From: Paralithodes platypus
Lineage: Eukaryota > Arthropoda > Malacostraca > Decapoda > Lithodidae
Length of the DNA: 64,000 nucleotides
NCBI GenBank assembly: GCA_032716605.1
Contig: CM064492.1
Span: 53,746,084-53,810,083 of the forward strand
Direction: 5' to 3'
Part shown: piece by piece, positions 54,848 to 64,000 of the stretch
Layout of the letters: each line of letters begins with the position of its first letter
How positions within the stretch are numbered: position 1 is the stretch's first letter
Position numbers and translations under genes: made by a program
Notes under the pieces: generated by a model
What the model saw: the letters and a program-made list of their open reading frames with translations, nothing else
What the model was told of the DNA's origin: nothing
The model's database searches: none

Positions 54848-56718
54848 GCCAAGCACTCTTTCATCAATAATAAATGCACTGAACTATCCAACTCTAGCTC
54901 TTCCCAAGTTTTCTGGCATCTAGCCAAAAACCTCTCCAACAATTTCTCTTCCTCGTCTTTCCCTCCCCTTCCCACTCTGATGGCACAACCATCCCTTCTT
55001 CCTCTGACAAAGCTAAACTCTTCGCTCAAACATTTGCTAGAAACTCCACCTTGGATGATTCCGGTGCTATTCCTCCCTCTCCACCTTCCTCTCTCTTACT
55101 TATGCCTAATATCCTAATCTCTTCTAAAGATGTACTTTCTACCCTCTCTGGCCTTAATACTAAGAAGGCGTACGGTCCAGACGGTGTTCCTCTTGTTGTA
55201 CTCAAAAACTGTTCTTCCGTGCTGACTAGGCAAACTAAACTCTTTCGTCTCTGTCTATCCTCTAACGTCTTCCCTTCATGCTGGAAGTTTGCTCTCATTC
55301 AACCTGTCCCAAAGAAGGGTGACCGCTCTCTACCCTCCAACTATCGTCCAATTGCTCTCATCTCTGTCTTTCTAAAGTTTTTGAAACTATTCTTGCTTCC
55401 AAATTTCTTAAGCATTTCTCTTCTCATAATCTGCTCTCAGATCGCCAGTATGGTTTCCTTAAGGGTCGCTCTACTGGTGATCTTCTTTCTTATCTTACTA
55501 ACTCTTGGTCATCCTCCTTTCAGGACTTCTGTGAGACTTTTTCTATTGCACTAGACATATCGAAAGCCTTCGATAGAGTCTGGCACAAATCTTTAATTTC
55601 TAAACTACCCTCCTTCAGTTTCTATCCCTCCATCTGTGCCTTTGTCTCTAATTTCCTTTCCGGCCGTTCCATAGCTGCGGTTGTGGACAGCCATCGCTCA
55701 CTTCCTCACCCTATAAACTCCGGTGTTCCTCAGGGCTCTGTCCTATCTCCTATTCTCTTTCTAATTTTTATAAATGATCTTCTCAACTGTACCTCAATTC
55801 CCATCCATTCATATGCAGACGACTCAACCTTACACTACTCCATTAGTTTTTCAGAACGCCCAAGCCAGCAATTCCTCAACACAAACGGAGTGAAGCCATA
55901 GAACACTTAAATTCTGATCGATCTAACTACGGTACTATCTCCAATTGGGGCAGAGAGAACCTTGTTACCTTTAATGCTTCCAAAACCCAATTTCTCCATC
56001 TATCTTCCCGTCAGGAACTCCCAGCGGACTATCCCTTATTCTTCAACAATACAAAAATCAATCCTTCATCTTCTCTCAATATTCTTGGTGTCTCTTTTTC
56101 TTCTGCTCTCAGTTGGAAGGACCATATTACCAGTCTTGCTAAGGCAGCCTCCCAGAAGCTGGGTGTGTTCAACTGCCTTAGGGGCATAGTGCGTCCTTGT
56201 ATTGAGTATTGTTCACATGTGTGGGGAGGTTCCTCTCACACCGCTCTCCTAGACAAAGTTGAAAGGAAGGCCTTTCGTATCATTAACTCCCGTCCACTCA
56301 CCAACTCTCTGCAATCTCTCTCTCTCCGCCGCAATGTTGCATCTCTCTCGCTATTCTATCGCTACTATAATAATCAGTGTTCCTCGAGCTTCCCCAGTGT
56401 ATACCACCTCCTTTACGTAGGGCACGTGGTACCCGTCTTGCAACACAATCCCACCCCTACTCTGTGCAACTCTCCAACCCAAGAGTGAAACGTTACTCTC
56501 AAACTTTCTTCTATTCAACAGCTGAGCTCTGGAACTCCCTCCCAGAATCAGTCTTTCCCTCTTCCTATGACTTAAATTGCTTCAAACTCCGTGTGTCCAG
56601 GCATTTTGGCTCGAACGTCCCTTGATTTTGGCCCTGTCACTCTTTCAACTATGGGGGAGGCACTCGCTATAGGCAGTTCTGCCTTTTGCCTCCCTCACTC
56701 ACATAGAACAAAAAATAT
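54848..56718 (+). mobile_element. Jockey/BS-like LINE remnant
   Basis: A plus-strand non-LTR element lacking its endonuclease end. It starts directly after the (TA)n tract and ends near a run of A (AACAAAAAATATATATG). This lineage, with its codon-rich TCT/CTC composition, is abundant in decapod genomes as far as I recall. Confidence 0.8.
54850..56626 (+). pseudogene. Jockey/BS-like LINE reverse transcriptase, frameshifted
   Basis: Blocks in order: FWHLAKNLSNNF, KKAYGPDGVPLVVLKN, FALIQPVPKKGDRSLPSNYR, then in another frame DISKAFDRVWHK, then [20 protein letters not shown] and HSYADDSTLHYS (catalytic YADD), then NILGVSFSSALSWKDH, IVRPCIEYCSHVWGG, RRNVASLSLFYRYY and LWNSLPESVFPSSYDL to a stop at 56625. 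At least five frameshifts, and a short internal deletion before IVRPCIEY. Different lineage from the CR1-like family. Confidence 0.88.
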
Positions 56719-56794
56719 ATATGTAGAAGGATAATTAGTAGGATTGAATTAGAGGTGTTTTGTCTGATGCAGTAGTTGAATAATGACCAATTAA

Positions 56795-57142
56795 GGGGAC
56801 AGTGGTTATTTTGGGGGTCAATTTATTTATATATTCATTGTTTTGTTTAGTCTCCTCGCTAGACCTTCAGCAAGCTTTAAACAACACTCTCTAGACCCCC
56901 TTTCAAGATAAATTTGAAAAAATGTCCCGACCGAAGGACGATTTCTCTAAAAATTACAAGCTCGCTATCGCTCGCTAGGACAAAAATCGACGCCTAAATG
57001 GCATGACAAGTCTTTATTGATATAGAAATGGGACGAAAGGTTTTAAGATCGACAAACTAATGGGGCAAACGTCTTATAATCTGAAAACTAATGGGGCTAA
57101 AGATGAGGAAGAAGGGGGACCAGCAAAACGACCCCTCTCCCC
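56795..57142. mobile_element. MITE-A copy between TTAA sites
   Basis: 348 bp, TTAA 56791-56794 and 57143-57146; CCCGACCGAAGGACG core; right end ACCCCTCTCCCC. Confidence 0.88.
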
Positions 57143-57261
57143 TTAATTAACGTTTTTTTTTTAGCAAATTACTCTAGTCAGTCAATCACACACTAGGTTT
57201 CCTTCCCTACATTTAGGCGTGGACACAAACTTATGCGGCCGACTGTACACACACGATACTA

Positions 57262-57710
57262 AGGGGAGATGGGTTGTTTTTCTAGACCCCCTTCTCCCTC
57301 ATGTTAAGTTAGGGCCTAATTAGTGTTCGAAGCTATCCCCGAGCAGAATCGAATCCTCTTATTAAGGGGAGATGGGCAGTTTTTCTGGTCCCCTTTCTTC
57401 CTCGTGTTTAGCCCTATTGGTTTGCAGATTGTATGACGTTCGGCCCATTACATTGGCGATTTTAAGACCTTTCACCCCATTTCTTTGTCAATATCAAGAT
57501 TTTTCGTGTCATTTAGATGTTGATATTTTCCTGGCGAGCGATATCGAGCGTATAATTTAAGAGGAACAAAGGACGGGACATTTTTCTATCGAAAACAAGT
57601 TTCTGGGAAGGGGGGGGGGGGGGGGGGTAAGTTTGATGGAGGTCTAGTGAGGAAACTAGAAAAATAACAATTACATGAAAAAAGCGACCGAAATATGAAC
57701 CATCCCCCTT
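57262..57710. mobile_element. Two MITE-A pieces
   Basis: A short left-end piece at 57262-57312 (AAGGGGAGATGGGTTGTTTT, TTCTCCCTCATGTTAAG), then a longer copy from TTAA 57362-57365 to TTAA 57710-57713 with GATGGGCAGTTTTTCTGG and a G run at 57609-57627. Confidence 0.85.
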
Positions 57711-57784
57711 AATTAGTTTTGCTAATAATGTATAGCTCGGAGGTTCATTTGGCAGTTCGAGAGTTCATCACACTGGGCCTGGAT

Positions 57785-58776
57785 GTGTGTATTTTATGAG
57801 TGTGTGTGTGTATAGGTGTGGTAGAGTGCGTGCGCGGGGGTGTATGTGTGTGTGTATAGGTGCGTTAGAGTGCGTGCGCGGGGGTGTACGTGTGTGTGTG
57901 TATAGGTGCGGTAGAGTGCGTGCGTGGGGGTGTATGTGTGTGTGTATAGGTGCGTTAGAGTGCGTGCACGGGGGTGTATGTGTGTGTGTATAGGTGCGTT
58001 AGAGTGCGTGCACGGGGGTGTATGTGTGTGTGTATAGGTGTGGTAGAGTGCATGCGCGGGGGTGTATGTGTGTGTGTATAGGTGCGGTAGAGTGCATGCG
58101 CGGGGTCTATGTATGTGTGTATAGGTGCGGTAGAGTGTGTGCGCGGGGGTGTATGTGTGTGTGTATTGGTGTGGTAGAGTGCGTGCGCGGGGGTGTACAG
58201 TATGTGTGTGTGTATAGGTGTGGTAGAGTGTGTGCGCGGGGGTGTATGGGTGTGTGTATAGGTGTGGTAGAGTGCGTGCGCGGGGGTGTATGTGTGTGTG
58301 TATAGGTGCGGTAGAGTCCGTGCGCGGGGGTGTATGTGTGTGTGTATAGGTGCGTTAGAGTGCGTGCGCGGGGGTGTATGTGTGTGTGTATAGGTGCGGT
58401 AGAGTGCATGCGCGGGGGTGTATGTATGTGTGTATAGGTGCGGTAGAGTGCATGCGCGGGGGTCTATGTATGTGTGTATAGGTGCGGTAGAGTGCATGCG
58501 CGGGGGTGTATGTGTGTGTGTATAGGTGCGGTAGAGTGCATGCGCGGGGGTGTATGTATGTATGTATAGGTGCGGTAGAGTGCATGCGCGGGGGTCTATG
58601 TATGTGTGTATAGGTGCGGTAGAGTGCATGCGCGGGGGTGTATGTGTGTGTGTATAGGTGCGGTAGAGTGCATGCGCGGGGGTGTATGTATGTGTGTATA
58701 GGTGCGGTAGAGTGCATGGCCGGGGGTCTATGTATGCGTGTATAGGTGCGGTAGAGTGCGTGCGCGGGGGTGTATG
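57785..58776 (+). repeat. 44-bp GT-rich minisatellite, left part
   Basis: About 23 units of GTATAGGTGCGGTAGAGTGC, GTGCGCGGGGGTGTATGTGT. Variants alternate GCGTTAGAG/GCGGTAGAG and CATGCGCGG/CGTGCACGG. Frames over it (to 282 aa) are artefacts. Confidence 0.95.
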
Positions 58777-59086
58777 TGTACAAAGGAGTACAAAGGAAAT
58801 CAAGCAACAACAGATCCAGTGACCCTTCTAGGTTGCTTGTCCTCCAAAACACTGAGGATCAAGTGTCCAAACAGTGGTTTAGAGTGGGTAAGGGAACATT
58901 GGAAAGGGAATTACTGCCCTGGAACTAATGTCCGTGGCAGGATTAGGAAGTTAGTAGGGGACAGATGGGTTAGTAACTGAGGGGGGATAAAATAAAGTTA
59001 TTCATTTACAAACGCAGTCAGTCGCGGGTTTGATGCGAGATATTTGTCTAGGCGGAGTTTAAATGAATCAACGGTGATGCAGTCTA
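58777..59086 (-). mobile_element. CR1-like LINE copy 8, 3' end only
   Basis: Two decamers, 3' UTR and the last ~30 codons, between halves of the 44-bp array. The 3' junction shares ACACA-type bases with the array; the 5' junction (GATGCAGTCTAT) is followed by a (GT)n and an echo, GCAGTCTAATGCAGTGTG. Confidence 0.92.
58998..59085 (-). pseudogene. LINE RT last 29 codons (copy 8)
   Basis: Reads DCITVDSFKLRLDKYLASNP to the stop. The rest of the frame is minisatellite. Confidence 0.88.
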
Positions 59087-59890
59087 TGTGTGTGTGTGTG
59101 TGTGTGCAGTCTAATGCAGTGTGTGTGTATAGGTGCGGTAGAGTGCATGCGCGGGGTGTATGTGTGTGTGTATAGGTGCAGTAGAGTGCGTGCACGGGGA
59201 TGTATGTGTGTGTGTATAGGTGCGTTAGAGTGCGTGCACGGGGTGTATGTGTGTGTATATAGGTGCGGTAGAGTGCATGCGCGGGGGTGTATGTGTGTGT
59301 GTATAGGTGCGGTAGAGTGCGTGCGCGGGGGTGTATGTGTGTGTGTGTATAGGTGCGTTAGAGTGCGTGCACGGGGGTGTATGTATGTGTGTATAGGTGC
59401 GGTAGAGTGCATGCGCGGGGATGTATGCGTGTGTGTATAGATGCGGTAGAGTGCGTGCGCGGGGGTGTACAGTATGTGTGTGTGTGTATAGGTGTGGTAG
59501 AGTGCGTGCGCGGGGGTGTATGTGTGTGTGTATAGGTGTGGTAGAGTGCGTGCGCGGGGGTGTATGTGTGTGTGTATAGGTGCGGTAGAGTGCATGCGCG
59601 GGGGTATATGTGTGTGTGTATAGGTGCGTTAGAATGCGTGCACGGGGGTGTATGTATGTGTGTATAGGTGTGGTAGAGTGCATGCGCGGGGGTGTATGTG
59701 TGTGTGTATAGGTGCGTTAGAGTGCGTGGACGGGGGTGTATGTATGTGTGTATAGGTGTGGTAGAGTGCGTGCGCGGGGGTATATGTGTGTGTGTATTGG
59801 TGCGTTAGAGTGCGTGCGTTTGAGTGCGTGCGCGGGGGTGTATGTGTGTGTGTATAGGTGCGGTAGAGTGCGTGCGTTCGAGTGCGTGTG
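59087..59890 (+). repeat. 44-bp GT-rich minisatellite, right part
   Basis: About 18 units of the same consensus as 57785-58776. Confidence 0.95.
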
Positions 59891-60060
59891 CGGGGGAGCC
59901 TCCTTATGTCCCCCCCCCCCCCCTAACCCCCACCCACTCGATCCAACCTCGGCCCCGGATTTTATTGTCTTTTTTTTGCGATTAGGGAAAATGCCTGGCC
60001 CGGGAGCTTCCGCCTCCACCTGTCTTTGTTGTCCTTGTTACTTTATTGTCCCGTATTTGT
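59891..60060. other. Short unique stretch
   Basis: C run at 59911-59922, then sequence without a recognised feature. Confidence 0.5.
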
Positions 60061-60905
60061 TGTTGTCTTTATGGTCTTGCATTCTTTACTGCTCTGTGTT
60101 TATGGTTTACTGCTCTGTGTTTATGGTTTCTTTGTTTTCTTTCTTTACTGCCCTGTTTTTATTGTTTCTGTGTTGTCTTTGTTTCTCTACTGCCCTATAT
60201 TATGTGTGTCTTTATTGTCTTTGTTTCTCTACTGCCCTATATGTATTGCTTCTTTATTGTCTTTGTTTCTCTACTGCCCTATATATGTGTTATTGTCTTT
60301 GTTTCTCTACTGCCCTATATGTATTGTCTTTATTGTCTTTGTTCTCTACTGCCCTGTATTGTCTTTATTGTTTCTCTACTGCCCTATATGTATTGCTTCT
60401 TTATTGTCTTTGTTTCTCTACTGCCCTATATGTATTGTGTCTTTATTGTCTTTGTTTCTCTACTGCCCTATATGTATTGTCTTTATTGTCTTTGTTTCTC
60501 TACTGCCCTATATGTATTGTTTCTTTATTGTCTTTGTTTCTCTACTGCCCTATATGTATTTCTTCTTTATTGTCTTTGTTTCTCTACTGCCCTATATGTA
60601 TTGCTTCTTTATTGTCTTTGTTTCTCTACTGCCCTAGATGTATTGCTTCTTTATTGTCTTTGTTTCTCTACTGCCCTATATGTATTTCTTCTTTATTGTC
60701 TTTGTTTCTCTACTGCCCTATATGTATTGCTTCTTTATTGTCTTTGTTTCTCTAGTGCCCTATATGTATTGTTTCTTTATTGTCTTTGTTTCTCTACTGC
60801 CCTATATGTATTGCTTCTTTAGTGTCTTTGTTTTTCTCCTGCCCTGTATTTACTGTTTATGTATTGTCTTTGTTTCTCTACTGCCCTATATTATTTGTGT
60901 CTTTA
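60061..60905 (+). repeat. 42-bp minisatellite (TTTCTCTACTGCCCTATATG)
   Basis: About 18 units of TTGTCTTTGTTTCTCTACTG, CCCTATATGTATTGCTTCTT. Period 42 keeps all three frames open (339, 258 and 203 aa; CFSTALYV-type repeats that mimic membrane helices). No start context or non-repetitive domain, so not genes. Degenerate to about 61100. Confidence 0.93.
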
Positions 60906-61116
60906 TTGCCTGTATTGTCTTTGCTTCTATTTACTGTTTCTTTATTTCTTTTGTTTCTTGTATGCCCTGTATGTATTGTTTCTATTGTGTCGTTGTTTTC
61001 TTTATTTGTTTTTGTTTCTTTACTGCCCTTTATTTATATATTGTTTATGTTGTCTTTATCGTGTTTGTCTCGTTACTCCTTCCGTATATATTGTGTGTGT
61101 GTTGGGCGGCGAGTTG

Positions 61117-61240
61117 ATAACACTATTTACTGCGACGTATTTGGGGGTTATTATGATATATCTTATTTTATTATTGTCCAGGGTTTTCTTTGTGTTTTGT
61201 CATTTCCAAGCAATGTATTTTTAGCTAATCATAAAGTCGG
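61117..61240 (+). mobile_element. MITE-D fragment
   Basis: TAACACTATTTACTGCGACG, TATTTGGGGGTTATTATGAT, GTCATTTCCAAGCAATGTAT. Confidence 0.7.
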
Positions 61241-61340
61241 ACATGTTGGGAGAGAGGTAGCCTGACCAGGATTCGAACCCTCTCACTCTAGGTATATTTG
61301 GGAGAGTTGGGCACCGTAACCACTCGGCCATTAGCGGATA
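61228..61340 (-). mobile_element. tRNA(Ser/Leu-like)-derived SINE, intact head
   Basis: On the minus strand: GCTAATGGCCGAGTGGTTAC (A box), GGTGCCCAACTCTCCCAAAT, then GAGGGTTCGAATCCTGGTCA (B box) and GGCTACCTCTCTCCCAAC. Same family as 14336-14480 and 18558-18640, and the best guide to its full structure. The ends do not pair as an acceptor stem. Confidence 0.78.
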
Positions 61341-61354
61341 CAAGGGAAGCAACC

Positions 61355-61575
61355 TTAGTTCTTCATCCTTTCAAGATACAATTACGCATTTCTTTTTATG
61401 TTTTCTGGCCATTATTGGACGATGTTACTCAGATTGGGAAGGGCATATGGCAGTCAGAGGGTTAGTTGAGATAGTCTTGCCCTTTATAATGCCCACAGAT
61501 CCTTCCTAAACTGTGTAAAATCTTCTAGTGATATCCAGAATAAACTGACAAAATGCGTATAACCTGGGGGTTAAG
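61355..61575. mobile_element. MITE-B copy
   Basis: TGGCCATTATTGGACGATGT on the left; CCTTCCTAAACTGTGTAAAA, TCCAGAATAAACTGACAAAA and GGGGGTTAA on the right. Confidence 0.78.
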
Positions 61576-61756
61576 TCAGTTGTTTTCGCCAAAGAGAGAG
61601 AAAAACAAAACAGACTATAGATGTTTTACAGTGTGTTGTTGCTTGCTTTCCACTATCATCCCTGTGCTGTCTATCTCCCTTCTCCCCGTAAGTGTAAAAT
61701 GCAGGAAGGTCACCATGTTCTTCTCTGACCTTCGTAGGGACAACTCCACTATTTAA

Positions 61757-62092
61757 GGGGGGATGGGCCGGTTTTCTGGACCACTTTCTCCCTCATGTTT
61801 AGCCCCATTAGTTTTCAGATGTTAACATGTTTGCCCCATTAGTTAGTCGATTTTAAGACCTTTCGCCCCATTTCTTCGTCAATATTTAGACCTTTCGTGC
61901 TATTTAGGTGTCGATTTTTTCCCTGGCGAACGATAGTGAGCCTGAATGTCGGCCGGGACATTTTTCTACCGAAAAATGTACAAATTAATCTAGAAGGGGG
62001 ATCTGATCGATGTTTTTTTAAATTTGATGGAGGTCTAGGGAGGAAACTAGAAAAATAATGAATACATGCAAAATATCGTCCAAAAAGTGAAC
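61757..62092 (+). mobile_element. MITE-A copy, close relative of the 5993 copy
   Basis: TTAA 61753-61756 then GGGGGGATGGGCCGGTTTTC, CTGGACCACTTTCTCCCTCA. Core GTCGGCCGGGACATTTTTCT. The right boundary is a TTTA shared with the next MITE. Confidence 0.88.
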
Positions 62093-62095
62093 CTT

Positions 62096-62410
62096 TAGGG
62101 GAGCTTTGTTTTTATTTTCTGGACCCACTTCTCCCTCATGTTTAACCCCATTAGTTTTGATATTTTATGACGTTCGCTGCATTAGTTTAGAGACTTTAGG
62201 TGTCAATTTTTTTCCTGGCGAGCGATATCGAGGCTGGAAATTTTTTATACCGAAAAATTTCAAAGTTTATCTCGGGTCTTGGGGTATTTCTTTAAGCTTG
62301 ATGGAGGTCTTGGGAGGAAACTAAATAATATAAATATATAAATAAACAAATCAATGAACAAATATATACAAATCTCCCCATAAGCCCGTGGAAATACACT
62401 AGAACAAAAT
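62096..62410 (+). mobile_element. MITE-A copy
   Basis: GGGGAGCTTTGTTTTTATTT, CTGGACCCACTTCTCCCTCA, CGAGCGATATCGAGGCTGGA; palindrome partly deleted. Confidence 0.8.
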
Positions 62411-62417
62411 ATTAGTT

Positions 62418-62547
62418 TAACCCCTTCGGCCCACGACGACGCTACTGTTGGCTGGCTCAAGGTCCGTGGACATGGATCTTGGTCTGGCTACCAGTAGACG
62501 ATTTGAGTCAGTTTTGGTCTCTAAGAATCGAACGGGTCGCATCTCAA
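62418..62547. mobile_element. MITE-B-like copy
   Basis: TTTAACCCCTTCGGCCCACG at one end, CAGTAGACGATTTGAGTCAG inside. Confidence 0.55.
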
Positions 62548-62551
62548 TTAA

Positions 62552-62950
62552 GGGGATTTTTTTTTTTTTTTGGGGGGGGTCTATTTATTTATGTGTTCAT
62601 TTTTTTTTTGGGGGGGGGTCTATTTATTTATGTGTTCAATTTTTTTTTTTGGGGGGGGGGTCTATTTATTTATGTGTTCATTTATTTTTTAGTTTCCTCG
62701 CTAGACCTCCATCAAGCTTTTAAACAAAAAACACTCCCAAGACCCCCTTTCAAGATTTTTTTTTACCTTTTTCGATTGGAATAAGTCCCGGCCGCAGGCC
62801 GGTTTCTCTTAAGGTTACAGGGTCGCTATCGCTCGCCAGGAAAAAATTAACACCTAACTGGCACGAAAGGTCTTGATATTGATATCGAAATGGGACGAAA
62901 GGTTTTAAAATCGGCAAACTAAAGGGGTGAACATCTTTATATCTCAAAAA
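62552..62950. mobile_element. MITE-A copy with triplicated segment
   Basis: TTAAGGGGATTTTTTTT start at 62548, then three ~50-bp copies of T-run, G-run and GTCTATTTATTTATGTGTTC (62558-62685). The normal body follows (CTAGACCTCCATCAAGCTTT, CCCGGCCGCAGGCCGG). Confidence 0.83.
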
Positions 62951-62986
62951 GGATGATTAAAGTGTTCATAATACTTTATCACTTAA

Positions 62987-63163
62987 CCCATTCAGTACCG
63001 GTGAGGTCCTTTTCATCATATTCTGTCAATTATTAGACGATTTTATTCAGTTTATATATCTCAATTAATCCTTTTAGCTACCATACATCACTCCTACGCT
63101 TCATAAAATCGTCTAGATATTGTTAGACATTAAATTAGAAAGACGTCGCCGGTACTGTAAGGT
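62987..63163. mobile_element. MITE-B copy between TTAA sites
   Basis: TTAA 62983-62986 and 63164-63167. Arms CCCATTCAGTACCGGTGAGG and GTCGCCGGTACTGTAAGG, with TTAGACGATTTTATTC and AAATCGTCTAGATATTG inside. Confidence 0.85.
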
Positions 63164-63190
63164 TTAAAGGTACATCGGTAGTAATTCATT

Positions 63191-63344
63191 CAATGAATAT
63201 AGTAGCATACAAAGGGTTATCAAATACTACATACACAAATATATTATCATTACCGGTAGGACTATATCAATGAATATAGTAGCATACAAAGGGTTATCAA
63301 ATACTACATACACAAATATATTATCATTACCGGTATATCAAGTT
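63191..63344. repeat. 77-bp tandem duplication
   Basis: Two near-identical copies starting CAATGAATATAGTAGCATAC at 63191 and 63268, each ending ATTATCATTACCGGTA. Confidence 0.95.
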
Positions 63345-63469
63345 TGATTTTATATTTATCTTTATATATTTTGTTTTCAACGTTTACTATTTGACAGTGT
63401 GCGGGTTGAGATGGTCCAATAACGCTTCTGCCAACATCCTCGTGAATATTGCCACTGTAGGAGAGACAG

Positions 63470-64000
63470 AGTATAGTGACAGTATGATGGTGGTAGTAGT
63501 GTAGGGTGTGGTAGTGATAGTGTTGGGTGATGGTATAGTGGGGATGATAGTGTGGTGGTGGTGGTGGTGATAGTGTGGTGTGATGGTGTGGTATGGTGGT
63601 GGTAATGGTGTTAGTGTGGTATGGTGGTGGTGGTGGTGTTAGTGTGGTATGGTGGTGGCGGTGGTGTTAGTGTGGTATGGTGGTGGTGTTAGTGTGGTGT
63701 GATGGTGTGGTATGGTGGTGGTGTTAGTGTGGTGTGATGGTGTGGTATGGTGTTAGTGTGGTGTGATGGTGTGGTATGGTGGTGGTGGTGGTGTTAGTGT
63801 GGTGTGATGGTGTGGTATGGTGGTGGTAATGGTGTTAGTGTGGTGTGATGGTGTGGTATGGTGGTGATAATGGTGTTAGTGTGGTGTGATGGTGTGGTAT
63901 GGTGGTGGTGTTAGTGTGGTGTGATGGTGTGGTATGGTGGTGGTGATAGTGTGGTGTGATGGTGTGGTATGGTGGTGGTGGTGTTAGTGTGCGGGTGGTG
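63470..64000 (+). repeat. GT-rich minisatellite running off the window
   Basis: GTGTTAGTGTGGTGTGATGG, TGTGGTATGGTGGTGG-type units, period about 35 bp with length variants. Still repeating at base 64000. Confidence 0.93.

Noticed and set aside
59736..60822. Long CFSTALYV / FIVFVSLLPYMY frames as a membrane protein
   Set aside because: Pure 42-bp tandem repeat, three frames open at once, no non-repetitive domain.
61258..61340. Functional tRNA-Ser gene
   Set aside because: A and B boxes are good but the acceptor stem does not pair and copies are dispersed and broken, so it is a SINE.

Overview
This window is eukaryotic, non-genic, repeat-dominated DNA. I find no host protein-coding gene, no canonical tRNA or rRNA gene and no prokaryotic system. 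The reverse transcriptase (RT) lineages present, the TTAA-flanked MITEs and the very dense micro- and minisatellites suggest an arthropod. A decapod crustacean is my best guess; it rests on recalled similarity of the RT proteins and was not tested by a search. Almost every open frame is either a broken transposon protein or a spurious frame through a tandem repeat whose period is a multiple of three.

Layout. 0-6 kb: a 24-bp minisatellite interrupted by a 5'-truncated CR1-like LINE (copy 1), then CA/CT-rich DNA and a 42-bp minisatellite that runs into a MITE. 6-14 kb: MITEs, long (GA)n/(CT)n tracts and a 30-bp minisatellite. 14.3-18.6 kb: a near full-length CR1-like LINE (copy 2; SGNH + endonuclease + RT), apparently inserted into a tRNA-derived SINE and itself hit by a TTAA-flanked MITE. 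19.5-24.1 kb: an old copy (copy 3), another SINE and copy 4 inside purine-rich DNA. 24-27 kb: long purine then pyrimidine tracts. 28-37 kb: a decayed DIRS-like tyrosine-recombinase retrotransposon (gag-like, RT-RNase H, recombinase N-terminus, all minus strand) between two inverted copies of a repeat (rep-R). 37.4-44.6 kb: a CA-rich ~24-bp minisatellite carrying three copies of the CR1-like LINE (copies 5-7) and one poly(A) retroelement. 44.6-50 kb: pyrimidine-rich DNA, two sibling LINE ends, a decayed LINE and MITEs. 50-57 kb: minisatellites, a DNA transposon with terminal inverted repeats (TIRs), MITE clusters and a jockey-like LINE remnant. 57.8-61 kb: 44-bp and 42-bp minisatellites with LINE copy 8. 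61-64 kb: SINE, MITEs and a GT-rich minisatellite running off the end.

How the parts relate. The youngest layer is the CR1-like family. Six of its eight recognisable copies lie inside tandem arrays, and their 3' ends sit in a decamer repeat joined to the array by short microhomology. MITE families A-F share TTAA target sites, abut one another at single TTAA sequences and nest in each other and in the LINE. A local duplication at 39-42 kb preserves both the filled and the empty site of one retroposon insertion, giving an internal order of events: LINE insertion, then duplication, then poly(A) retroposon insertion.

Limits: family names (CR1-like, DIRS-like, jockey-like, piggyBac-like) come from motif reading by eye. 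MITE-A to F and rep-R are labels used only here. Boundaries of diverged copies are approximate to about 10-30 bp.
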